Source: Pseudomonadota bacterium
GTDB taxonomy: Bacteria > Desulfobacterota > WTBG01 > CAIYCZ01
Length of the DNA: 5,688 nucleotides
Assembly (NCBI GenBank): GCA_026388865.1
Contig: JAPLIX010000014.1
Location: 1 to 5,688, forward strand
Direction of reading: 5' to 3'
In this document: positions 1-5,370 of the stretch, in pieces
Layout of the letters: every line of letters starts with the position of its first letter
How positions within the stretch are numbered: the first letter of the stretch is position 1
Translations under genes and position numbers: made by a program
The notes under the pieces: generated by a model
Seen by the model: the letters and a program-made list of their open reading frames with translations, nothing else
Database searches by the model: none
Told to the model about the DNA's origin: nothing

Positions 1-24
1 CAGGTCTGTTTCCCTTTTGTCTAT

Positions 25-175
25 CAGGTTGTTGAAAAAGTGGTTTTTCACAGGCTGGTCAAAAATATTCAGATGCAAGGCGCGCGAAATCACGAGAAAT
101 GAGGCGTACTTCCTAGTACGCCGCAATGACGAAGGATGAGCGCAACGCAGCAGCTGGGTATTTTTCAACAGCCTG
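25..175. mobile_element. MITE-like inverted-repeat element with CTAT target duplication
   Basis: The ends are CAGGTTGTTGAAAAA (25-39) and TTTTTCAACAGCCTG (161-175), inverted repeats matching at 14 of 15 positions. Both ends are flanked by CTAT (21-24 and 176-179), which fits a 4-bp target-site duplication. The interior 51-175 is itself a long imperfect palindrome: 51-67 pairs with 159-175 (15 of 17), and the centre is a perfect 8-bp stem (103-110 with 115-122) closed by a TCCT loop. A further small hairpin lies at 33-50 (TGAAAAA/TTTTTCA). No open reading frame lies within it, so any movement would need a transposase encoded elsewhere. Similar hairpin elements are, from memory, common between genes in Desulfobacterota and Nitrospirota. 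The transposase family is unknown. It may also act as a terminator or mRNA-stabilising hairpin for the ATPase gene that ends at its right edge. Confidence 0.75.
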
Positions 176-1321
176 CTATACCGGTAACTGTGCCATCCAC
201 TGACCGGCTCTTACCATATCAACACCCCCTCTGTGCTCCTCGTGCCGGAGATTATGGACAAGTTGGACACAGCGCGCCTGTGGGAAGCGCGCTGCAAAAT
301 TTATAAGGGATCGTGACGGCGCGTTGTCCGTAAGCTTTACCTCGATGAGGTGTTCAGGCGCATCATCAACAGTGAGTACAAAATCAATCTCCATGCCGTC
401 TTTTGTCCTGAGGTATTGCAAATCAACATTTTTTCCAAACGCATCGTGGAGATAATGGACATATTTTAAGAGGCACACCGCACAGGTATTCTCAAGCCGC
501 ACACCTTCATCGCCCTGCACAAAACCGCTGTCATAAAAATAAAGTTTCGGCGCCTTAAGAAGCGAGCGGGCTACCTGCCGGTGGTAGGGCCTGACCAGAA
601 AAACAATATACAGCCCCTCAAGTATTTGTATATATTTCTTTACCGTATTGGGAGATACCTGCAGGTCTTCGCTCAGCGAAACAAAGGAAACCGGGGAGCC
701 TACCCGTTTCCGCAAAAGCTCAACCAGCAGCCGCATGGTTTTAATTTCATGGATTCTGCTGAACTCAAGGATATCTTCACGGATTAAATCTGTGTAATAC
801 TGGTTTCTCCACCGTGCCGCTTCTTCAGCCGAGCCGGAAAGAAAAGGCTCCGGAAATCCGCCGAGTATATTCAACTTCTCTAACGCATCATGAGGGGCTG
901 CTGAGCCCTCCAGTTCCTTAACGGAAAAAGGATATAACCTTAAATGAAAATACCGCCCGGCAAGAGATTCCCCGCTTTGGCGGAAGGTTTCAAGACGTGC
1001 GCTTCCCGTAATCAGAAGCGCTTGCCCTTCGGGACGTGCATCGAAAACCCCCTTGAGGAAATTCTTCCAGTTCTTCATTTTGTGAATTTCATCAAATACA
1101 ATTAAATCAGCATTCAGTTTCCATGACTGTCGATGAATTATTTCCCGGTCCCCCATCAAATCATAGTTGAGATACAGGGGATTCTTGAACTCTTCCATTA
1201 TCTGTTTGGAAAGATACGTTTTCCCAACCTGACGTGGGCCGGTGATAAAAACCATCTTTCTTATATCTTTCAGGACTTGAGAATATAAATATCTCTTCAT
1301 GTCGACTATTTTGCACAGCAT
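176..1321 (-). CDS. AAA ATPase with DUF4143 C-terminal domain
   Basis: This 381-residue protein is a P-loop ATPase of the AAA_14/DUF4143 type, usually annotated only as ATP-binding protein. Walker A is GPRQVGKT (28-35), Walker B is LIVFDE (73-78), a sensor-like Ser lies in LLITGSARL (102-110), and a candidate arginine finger is R123 in LAGRYF. The family-typical GGFPEPF follows at 154-160. A winged-helix-like segment (about 212-240) precedes the DUF4143 part, whose end has a PD-(D/E)XK-like pattern: E311-I-D313, then E327-V-K329. The length is normal for the family. The cellular role is unsettled; members are often found in accessory regions. The second ATG (residue 8, base 1300) may be the true start because relatives usually begin about 20 residues before Walker A. 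Neither ATG has a clear Shine-Dalgarno site. The TAG stop lies in the target duplication of the adjoining hairpin element, and the gene appears intact. Confidence 0.9.
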   Translation of the reverse strand: MLCKIVDMKRYLYSQVLKDIRKMVFITGPRQVGKTYLSKQIMEEFKNPLYLNYDLMGDREIIHRQSWKLNADLIVFDEIHKMKNWKNFLKGVFDARPEGQALLITGSARLETFRQSGESLAGRYFHLRLYPFSVKELEGSAAPHDALEKLNILGGFPEPFLSGSAEEAARWRNQYYTDLIREDILEFSRIHEIKTMRLLVELLRKRVGSPVSFVSLSEDLQVSPNTVKKYIQILEGLYIVFLVRPYHRQVARSLLKAPKLYFYDSGFVQGDEGVRLENTCAVCLLKYVHYLHDAFGKNVDLQYLRTKDGMEIDFVLTVDDAPEHLIEVKLTDNAPSRSLINFAARFPQARCVQLVHNLRHEEHRGGVDMVRAGQWMAQLPV

Positions 1322-1450
1322 TGCTAATTAGTCAAGACTATTTCGAAAAGTAATGCGTTTTAGTCTGGCGCAAGCAGTACCTTGCTAATGAAATGAATAA
1401 ACTGTGGGCTATCCATGGCTGCGCCTCGTTAAGGCTGAAAATAAAGGGCT
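1322..1450. other. Intergenic stretch upstream of the ATPase gene
   Basis: This is the left part of a gap of about 340 bases (1322-1660) between the ATPase start and the lipoprotein stop. I see no RNA gene, strong hairpin or convincing promoter. On the minus strand TTGACT (about 1329-1334) is followed after 17 bases by AAAATA (about 1306-1311). This would be a weak -35/-10 pair, and if real it would start transcription near the inner ATPase ATG at 1300 and give an almost leaderless mRNA. That is speculative. A 25-codon plus-strand frame at 1393-1470 has no ribosome binding site and is probably chance. Confidence 0.4.
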
Positions 1451-1651
1451 TTGTTCCCTTTATCATCTGAAAATGTGAAAGGCAAGAAACTGGTCTTCTC
1501 CATTACGGCGGATGACGGCGTTGATAAAATATCCGAAGCCACCCACGAGCGGTTCGTGATTAATGCCGAGGGGTTCAATAAGAAAGTTGCAAAAAAGCGC
1601 GAAGAGGTGTTTGAGAGGTTCAGTAACTTCGGCCTGCCGCCTAACCGATAG
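1451..1651 (+). pseudogene. Probable C-terminal remnant of an unrecognised gene
   Basis: This open stretch of about 66 codons runs from an in-frame TAA (1442-1444) to a TAG (1649-1651). Only TTG (1451) or GTG (1475) could start it, and neither has a ribosome binding site. Even so, it reads like real protein. The sequence is charged and balanced, with a beta-like segment (KGKKLVFSITADDG) followed by a probable amphipathic helix (NKKVAKKREEVFERFSNFG), and it ends LPPNR. The third codon positions favour G and C. I do not recognise the family. It ends 9 bases before the convergent lipoprotein stop. The best reading is the tail of a gene whose 5' part was lost. A small intact protein, or chance, remain possible. 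Confidence 0.35.
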
Positions 1652-1660
1652 GGTCGCATA

Positions 1661-2161
1661 CTACCAGTAAGGACCTATGGGTATGTAGCGGGACTTGTAA
1701 ATATCCAGATCCGTATTAATATCATAGCCGTTGTATTTAAGGCGGTTAAGCTCGATCCCGTCACTCAGAAGATCGCCCCGGGCAGTCACAATGCCTTTCT
1801 GCGACCTTGCCATTAGCGCCAGGTCAACCGCGACCGGGGCCGGCAGGAGCCGGTAGTGCTCCTCATAGCAGTGAAGCTTTTTCCCGTCCTGCTCCATAAG
1901 GACATACCACGTCCAGAAACTCCGGAACCCGCTATAGACAATGGGCGCGGACACCTCGATCTCCCTGCCTTTATAGCGGTCGTAGTGCTCCGTTACGTCT
2001 TTCAGGGTTGCGGTTATTACAACGTGCTTGTCTTTATACTGCTTCGGGTTTTTCAGGTACGTATCCAGGTCCACCCGCACCAGCTCTTTCATGCAGCCGG
2101 TCATTGCAGCCAGCAGGAGCGCGCTGTATAAAAGACTTTTTATTTTATGCGACAGCTTCAT
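1661..2161 (-). CDS. Small exported lipoprotein, possible OB-fold
   Basis: From the ATG at 2161 this is a 166-residue protein with a typical lipoprotein signal: basic start MKLSHKIK, hydrophobic SLLYSALLLAAM, then TGC as a lipobox with the Cys at residue 23. After export the Cys would be lipidated and the protein anchored in the envelope. The mature part begins with a helix-like segment containing NPKQYKDKHVVITATL, which resembles the first strands of small bacterial OB-fold domains. It contains several aromatic residues (SFWTWYVLM) and ends PIGPYW. No catalytic motif is visible and I cannot name a family. A GTG at 2191 would add ten residues; its GTGA overlaps the TGA stop of the gene upstream and is preceded by AAGGTGG, so translational coupling is possible. 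I prefer the ATG (GGGGAAG a few bases upstream) because it gives a compact signal peptide. It is last in a three-gene exported-protein cluster. Confidence 0.8.
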   Translation of the reverse strand: MKLSHKIKSLLYSALLLAAMTGCMKELVRVDLDTYLKNPKQYKDKHVVITATLKDVTEHYDRYKGREIEVSAPIVYSGFRSFWTWYVLMEQDGKKLHCYEEHYRLLPAPVAVDLALMARSQKGIVTARGDLLSDGIELNRLKYNGYDINTDLDIYKSRYIPIGPYW

Positions 2162-2178
2162 ATAGTCTTCCCCAGCCC

Positions 2179-2206
2179 TTTCACTTTTCACTTTCCACCT
2201 TTCACT
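2179..2206. repeat. Four-unit 7-bp tandem repeat at a gene junction
   Basis: Four consecutive heptamers read TTTCACT, TTTCACT, TTCCACC and TTTCACT on the plus strand; only the third unit diverges. On the coding strand they specify the last codons and stop of the DUF3108-like gene, the overlapping GTG candidate start, and the AAGGTGG sequence that could serve it. The unit is not a multiple of three, so a gain or loss of one copy would change the reading frame at the end of the first gene and the coupling to the next. Confidence 0.75.
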
Positions 2207-2901
2207 TCATATTGTACTAATTCAAGGGTCCGCCGGGGAGTGCCGGGGGGGCCTTCAGGTCCTTCGTATTTTACCAGGCAGTGGGGCGGCGCAGCGCTGT
2301 ACCACAGGTTCAGCTTCGGCAGGAAGGTGCCGATAAAACCGCTCATGCCGAAGTCAAGCTTGTGGCACTCGTAGGTTTTGCCCTTGATGGTCACCTTTTC
2401 AATGCCCTTATAAATGAGCGTCATGGTGTAGCTCTTCTCGTTTCCTTCCCCGTAGTAGCCGATCTTAAGGGACGGCAGCTTGCCGAAGGGATAGCCGCGC
2501 ATGATGTGCATCAGGATGTTAAAGTCGGCGAGCTTGATTTCCCCGTCCTTAAATGTCTGCTTTTCACTTACCACATTCAGCATAGAATCAAGCGTTGCGT
2601 CGGTATATTTGCGGAGCGCGTGAACAGACACCAGGGCCAGGGTCTTTTTATCAAGACGGATCACTTTGTCCTGGCGCGTTGAGAGCGTCGTTATTTCATA
2701 GAGCTCCCGGCTGCCATCTTTTTTAACGATAACGGTACTATCCATGGTGAACTTACTGTCGCTGACCCGCGTGTCATAAACAGCATGCTCGCCGTTGGGA
2801 ATCTGCGGGTCAACAAGCGGCGTTTCGGCTAACGCCGTGCCTGATAAAATTGCGACAGCAATAACGGACAGAACAAGCAGATGGCTATTAGAAAATTTCA
2901 T
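2188..2901 (-). CDS. Exported DUF3108-like protein
   Basis: From the ATG at 2901 this is a 237-residue protein with a clear Sec signal peptide: MKFSNSH, a hydrophobic core LLVLSVIAVAILSG, and a likely cut after TALA before ETP. The mature part appears to be mainly beta strands. Its layout resembles DUF3108 periplasmic proteins: GEHAVYD near the start, a mid-domain DFNILMHIMRGYPFG, a strand-rich YKGIEKVTIKGKTYECHKL, and a final LWYSAAPPHCLVKYEGPEG. The family match is by eye and is moderate. The function of DUF3108 proteins is not established; they are thought to be envelope or outer-membrane-related. A TTG at 2922 would extend the frame, but AGGAGAAGGA (2911-2920) lies between it and the ATG and looks like the ribosome binding site, which favours the ATG. 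The stop lies in a 7-bp tandem repeat and overlaps the possible GTG start of the lipoprotein gene. Confidence 0.82.
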   Translation of the reverse strand: MKFSNSHLLVLSVIAVAILSGTALAETPLVDPQIPNGEHAVYDTRVSDSKFTMDSTVIVKKDGSRELYEITTLSTRQDKVIRLDKKTLALVSVHALRKYTDATLDSMLNVVSEKQTFKDGEIKLADFNILMHIMRGYPFGKLPSLKIGYYGEGNEKSYTMTLIYKGIEKVTIKGKTYECHKLDFGMSGFIGTFLPKLNLWYSAAPPHCLVKYEGPEGPPGTPRRTLELVQYEVKGGK

Positions 2902-2961
2902 GGCTGCGATCCTTCTCCTCAACGTGCTTATTCCATGGCAATTACTTCTACAATGCCGCGG

Positions 2962-3501
2962 TCACTTGATTACGGTAACGTTTAATTCATCCATGAGCGC
3001 TCCCGCGCACAGGATTTCTTTTATCTGCCCGAGGTCTCCCTTCAGTTTGGGACTTGCCTTGGCTGCAAACTGATCAAGTAAGGCTACCATGTCCTCTACT
3101 GCCTGCTGCCTTATTGTTGCCTCACCATTACAGAGCAGTGCTTTGATGCCCGGCAGAATCTCATCCGCAACTTTTTTTGCCTGCTGGGCCAGTTTTGGGT
3201 TCAACACTAAAAGAAGAGAAAGCTCCAGAGAGTTATCATACAGCAAATGCGTAATTTCCCTGCCGGCTTCGGTATTGTTTAAAACCTCGTTTCTGAAAGT
3301 TCTGAGAAGTGAAAGGTTGGCATCCTTCTTTTCTCCCCAGATTTTGGCGTATGACTGCGGCCAGAACGTGGCGGTTGCCTGGGTAACAGCATCTACGCCG
3401 GCATACGTGTTCCCCGGTGCGCCGGCAAAGCAGGAGAGCGACAATACAATGATGGCCGCGGCAATCAGCCGGTTGATTTTAAAATGCGTATTACTTTTCA
3501 T
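2962..3501 (-). CDS. Exported helical protein related to the tail of CFI-box proteins
   Basis: This 179-residue protein starts at an ATG with AGGAG (3507-3511) five bases upstream. A basic start (MKSNTHFKINR) and hydrophobic core (LIAAAIIVLSLSCFAGA) form a signal peptide, with a probable cut near NTYA before GV; C24 could make it a lipoprotein but the lipobox is poor. Residues about 63-110 (LLRTFRNEVLNNTEAGREI, then the YDNSLELSLLLVLNPKL region) strongly resemble the segment that follows the CFIATAAYGS motif in CFI-box C-terminal proteins (LRxFRDxxLxxxxxGRxxxxxYYxxSPxxAxxxxxxPxL). The CFI motif itself is absent; that place holds TATFWPQSYAKIWG. The rest is predicted helical, with Cys at 124 and 165. 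The CFI-box function is not established, so none is claimed here. It is first in the cluster, 60 bases before the DUF3108-like gene. Confidence 0.8.
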   Translation of the reverse strand: MKSNTHFKINRLIAAAIIVLSLSCFAGAPGNTYAGVDAVTQATATFWPQSYAKIWGEKKDANLSLLRTFRNEVLNNTEAGREITHLLYDNSLELSLLLVLNPKLAQQAKKVADEILPGIKALLCNGEATIRQQAVEDMVALLDQFAAKASPKLKGDLGQIKEILCAGALMDELNVTVIK

Positions 3502-3506
3502 GGCAG

Positions 3507-3511
3507 CTCCT
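3507..3511 (-). promoter_or_regulatory. Ribosome binding site of the exported cluster
   Basis: AGGAG on the minus strand lies five bases before the ATG at 3501 and fixes the start of the first gene of the three-gene cluster. I find no convincing promoter between here and 3600. Confidence 0.7.
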
Positions 3512-3569
3512 TTTTGAATACAGTTTCAATTTCAAAAATCACACCCTCATTATTTAGCATAGAGGATAA

Positions 3570-3740
3570 AAAAGAGCCAGAGGCATTCGATATCGTGAAG
3601 CGATGAGGCTGGAAAAAGCGCAGCAGGCGGGGATTGCTGATCTATTGATGAAGCCGTATAACAAGACCGACCTTTCCACCAGTATCAGGCATGTTCTATA
3701 TAAAAAAGAGAGGGTCTTACTGAAAGAGAATAGTCAATAG
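3570..3740 (+). pseudogene. C-terminal remnant of a response-regulator receiver domain
   Basis: After an in-frame TAA (3567-3569) the plus strand is open for 56 codons to TAG (3738-3740). It reads EKAQQAGIADLLMKP, then DLSTSIRHVL, which is the last third of a CheY-like receiver domain: helix 4, the beta-5 strand with the conserved Lys-Pro (LMKP), and helix 5. From memory this pattern matches receivers at the end of hybrid histidine kinases. The Asp phospho-acceptor, the acidic pair and the Thr/Ser switch residue are missing, and no start codon with a ribosome binding site is present. This is therefore a dead 3' fragment. Its upstream part has been replaced by the start region of the divergent exported-protein cluster, which suggests a past insertion or deletion in the 3502-3570 interval. 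Confidence 0.72.
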
Positions 3741-3784
3741 CAGCCTTGACCCCCATTCTTCCCAAGAACAGGATGGTGTATGTA

Positions 3785-4066
3785 TTACTGCTCGATCTTC
3801 AGTTTGAAATCGTCCCGTTCTTCTTCCAGTTCCCGCAACAACTTAACTGCCCGATCAAAATCCTTGCCCATCAACGTCCTTGAATCATCAGCGTGCTTCC
3901 AGACGATCTCAAACGAACCTTCGACGTCAGCAGAAAGGACATCCCAGAGCGCGTCAAGATTGCGGCCGAAGTGCTCCGGTAGAGAGAGCCGGATCGAGAG
4001 CTGATCATAGAGATCATCGAGCGAACGTATCGCGCTCCCGTTCAACTTGCATCGTTTTATCGGCAT
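3785..4066 (-). CDS. Barstar-family ribonuclease inhibitor
   Basis: This 93-residue cytoplasmic protein (no signal peptide) closely matches barstar (90 residues), the inhibitor of barnase. The inhibitory helix is present: LPEHFGRNLDALWDVLS (29-45). D38, W41 and D42 correspond to barstar D35, W38 and D39, which plug the barnase active site; H32 stands in place of Y29. R78-E79 corresponds to R75-E76. The IRSLDDLYDQL segment (13-23) also matches. It should bind and block the ribonuclease encoded immediately upstream. The ATG at 4066 lies inside the ribonuclease gene (10-base overlap) and has a strong Shine-Dalgarno site at 4072-4078, so it can be made both by coupling and independently. This arrangement favours an excess of inhibitor, although that is inference. 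It appears intact. Confidence 0.93.
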   Translation of the reverse strand: MPIKRCKLNGSAIRSLDDLYDQLSIRLSLPEHFGRNLDALWDVLSADVEGSFEIVWKHADDSRTLMGKDFDRAVKLLRELEEERDDFKLKIEQ

Positions 4067-4524
4067 GCCGGCACCTCCACAAAGGTATTGTAGTGGTCCA
4101 CGGTCACAAACCGCTCCCCGTCCCAGGAAAAGACGAGGCGTTTGCCTCCCCGGTGTCCACCCTTGTAGTCAAGGTCCGCTTCGCGCCATTTTTTGTCGGG
4201 CAGCCGGCCCTCCAGGTTCCTAAACCGGTCGCCGCCAATGCTTGAGCCCCTGAGTGTGCTCACTGACCACAGGTCCTTTCCGGGTTTCCATCCCTGCGAG
4301 CGGGCCTCCTGTTTGGTCACGAACTTGGGAGGAAGTTTTTTGTTGTTCGTACTGTTCAGGCTGCGGAGTATCTCGATCAGTTGCTGCTCGTCGATCTTGG
4401 GTGAGAGCCGCACATTGACTGCATGGACTATCTTCTCGCAGGATTCTGCATGCACCTGCGTCTGCAGGAAGAAGCAGGTTAAAATGAGGAGAATGGTTGA
4501 TCGGGTCACTATCCGTTGTACCAT
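4057..4524 (-). CDS. Secreted barnase-like guanyl-specific ribonuclease
   Basis: From the ATG at 4524 this is a 155-residue protein with a signal peptide (MVQRIVTRST, hydrophobic core ILLILTCFFLQTQ, probable cut after VHA) and a mature form of about 129 residues. The catalytic domain follows barnase throughout: PPKFVTKQEARSQGW, SIGGDRF, LEGRLP, KWREADLDY, DHYNTF. By hand alignment K71, E115, R125, R129 and H144 correspond to barnase K27, E73, R83, R87 and H102, so an active RNA-cleaving enzyme is expected. N103 and E105 of the guanine-binding loop are kept, but barnase R59 is L104. The mature protein has just two Cys, C29 and C154, at opposite ends, probably a disulphide that barnase lacks. 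A TTG at 4551 would add nine residues, but GGAGAG at 4531-4536 supports the ATG. The gene overlaps the inhibitor gene by 10 bases. The role is probably attack on competitors or RNA scavenging outside the cell. Confidence 0.93.
   Translation of the reverse strand: MVQRIVTRSTILLILTCFFLQTQVHAESCEKIVHAVNVRLSPKIDEQQLIEILRSLNSTNNKKLPPKFVTKQEARSQGWKPGKDLWSVSTLRGSSIGGDRFRNLEGRLPDKKWREADLDYKGGHRGGKRLVFSWDGERFVTVDHYNTFVEVPACR
4072..4078 (-). promoter_or_regulatory. Strong internal ribosome binding site for the inhibitor
   Basis: GGAGGTG on the minus strand lies five bases before the inhibitor ATG and inside the last codons of the ribonuclease gene. It is stronger than the GGAGAG that serves the ribonuclease, which fits a need for more inhibitor than enzyme. 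Confidence 0.8.
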
Positions 4525-4530
4525 TGAAGT

Positions 4531-4536
4531 CTCTCC
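4531..4536 (-). promoter_or_regulatory. Ribosome binding site of the secreted ribonuclease
   Basis: GGAGAG on the minus strand is six bases before the ATG at 4524. It decides the start against the upstream TTG at 4551, which has no such site and would lengthen the signal peptide. Confidence 0.7.
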
Positions 4537-4551
4537 ATTTATTTTATGCAA

Positions 4552-4736
4552 TTAACATCAGGCATCAGATAGAGGCCGCTTTGCGAATGATTCTCTGCAG
4601 CACATCAGTCGATGCTGCTTCCATTCACTTCTTCAAACTGTCCAGAATTTGCCCCCATTCTTTGCCAGTCACCTATTTAAATTTAATATTTATAGAGCAG
4701 CTGTCCCTATTTCCTTAAAATATTTTTAATGGCGAG
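4552..4736. other. AT-rich intergenic region upstream of the ribonuclease
   Basis: No supported gene lies here. On the minus strand TAAAAT just upstream of the ribonuclease ribosome binding site could be a -10, but I see no good -35. An imperfect hairpin sits at 4597-4618 (GCAG..CATC, AGTC loop, GATGCTGC) with no T-run, so it is not a standard terminator. Two related direct words, TCACCTATTT (4667-4676) and GTCCCTATTT (about 4703-4712), resemble the ends of small repeats common in some Desulfobacterota and Nitrospirota genomes; this is weak evidence for a decayed repeat. Confidence 0.35.
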
Positions 4737-5057
4737 TCATTTTTTTTTGAGCGGCAGCACGGTAGCCTTACTGGATTCCGCTTTTTCGGGTGACTCTGCT
4801 TTGAACAGCAAGCTGGGCGACACGTTCCAGTGCTGGCCGTCGTCAGTGATAACTGTAACCGTTTTTTTATTATAACGGGTCAGCATACCAGTTACTGGTG
4901 GACGACCATCCGGCCTAAAGCTGACACGGTCACCGATTTTAAACTCAAGCATCCTCGAATGTGCGCGCATTTGGTTCAGAAACCGAAGGCGCTCCACGAT
5001 CCTGTGGTTGAGATCGACGAGTTCTGCTTCAGTGAGTTCGTCAATGTTGATCTTCAT
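4737..5057 (-). CDS. Small conserved protein with SH3/KOW-like segment, role unknown
   Basis: This 106-residue protein has a good start: ATG with AGGAG (5063-5067) five bases upstream. An N-terminal helix (about 5-36: DELTEAELVDLNHRIVERL then RFLNQMRAHSR) is followed by a small beta-rich domain (about 38-88) beginning FKIGDRVSFRPDGRPPVTG and continuing LTRYNKKTVTVITDDG and QHWNVSPSLL. The GDRVSF...GxLTRYNKKTVTV pattern resembles SH3-like or KOW/Tudor-like barrels that bind nucleic acids or proteins, which is an inference. It ends in a basic tail (LPLKKK) coded partly by a run of A residues. There is no signal peptide or membrane segment, so it is cytoplasmic. Similar hypothetical proteins occur, from memory, in many environmental bacteria, without a known function. 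It stands alone, 95 bases from the antitoxin gene upstream and 212 bases before the ribonuclease gene downstream. Confidence 0.82.
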   Translation of the reverse strand: MKINIDELTEAELVDLNHRIVERLRFLNQMRAHSRMLEFKIGDRVSFRPDGRPPVTGMLTRYNKKTVTVITDDGQHWNVSPSLLFKAESPEKAESSKATVLPLKKK

Positions 5058-5151
5058 TATTGCTCCTGCATGCGGCCTAAGATATCATGAGACATAACGG
5101 CTAAGATCAGGCGTTGTTGAAAGCGGACGGATGAATTATTTTGTTTGACAG

Positions 5152-5370
5152 TTATTTGCTTACTTCAACCAGCGTGCCGCTAATGAACTTGTGAATTATG
5201 CTGGAAACGTATGTCTGATACGGCAACCCCTCCTTGACCGCTTTTCTCTGCAGTTCAACAAGGTCCCTTTCAGAGATCCGTATGTTCAACCGCTTATCTT
5301 TCTTCAGGGTATTCCGGGCATGCTGGATCAGCTTTTTTTCCTTCTCGAGCTGTTCGGTGCCGGAACCCAT
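5152..5370 (-). CDS. CopG/BrnA-type ribbon-helix-helix antitoxin, main frame
   Basis: This 72-residue frame carries the conserved body of a CopG/BrnA-type antitoxin. A linker helix (EQLEKEKKLIQHARNTLKK, 6-24) leads to the ribbon strand KRLNIRIS (26-33), helix A (ERDLVELQRKAVKEG, 34-48) and helix B (GLPYQTYVSSIIHKFISG, 48-65), which is the DNA-binding ribbon-helix-helix fold. Such proteins dimerise, repress their own promoter and neutralise a partner toxin, commonly BrnT. The normal N-terminal part of the family (LSKEE..IL.SFE.GEW) is present but in a different frame (see 5328-5429). The ATG at 5370 has GAGG seven bases upstream, so a shortened protein able to bind DNA could still be made. No toxin gene lies on either side, so it is an orphan or a relic. 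The ribbon-helix-helix assignment is firm; the partner is unknown. Confidence 0.8.
   Translation of the reverse strand: MGSGTEQLEKEKKLIQHARNTLKKDKRLNIRISERDLVELQRKAVKEGLPYQTYVSSIIHKFISGTLVEVSK

Noticed and set aside
581..787. Plus-strand open frame of 68 codons inside the ATPase gene
   Set aside because: It lies antisense within a gene with clear Walker motifs, has no ribosome binding site, and does not resemble a protein family.
1429..1659. Minus-strand open frame of 76 codons opposite the plus-strand fragment
   Set aside because: Its composition (rich in Ser, Leu, Asn, Pro) looks like an antisense shadow, and the plus-strand reading looks more like protein.
2281..2682. Plus-strand open frame of 133 codons
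   Set aside because: It is antisense to the DUF3108-like gene, which has a signal peptide and ribosome binding site; the plus frame has no start support.
3089..3517. Plus-strand open frame of 142 codons
   Set aside because: It is an antisense shadow of the exported helical protein and is rich in Ser and Cys without any motif.
3755..3780. Possible terminator after the inhibitor gene (TTCTT/AAGAA stem)
   Set aside because: The stem has only five base pairs, a three-base loop and no T-run.
3880..4245. Plus-strand open frame of 121 codons
   Set aside because: It crosses the antisense of both inhibitor and ribonuclease genes, whose catalytic and binding residues are intact.
4610..4675. Very short minus-strand peptides (15 and 19 codons) upstream of the ribonuclease
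   Set aside because: One is preceded at once by a stop and neither has a ribosome binding site; too short to separate from chance.
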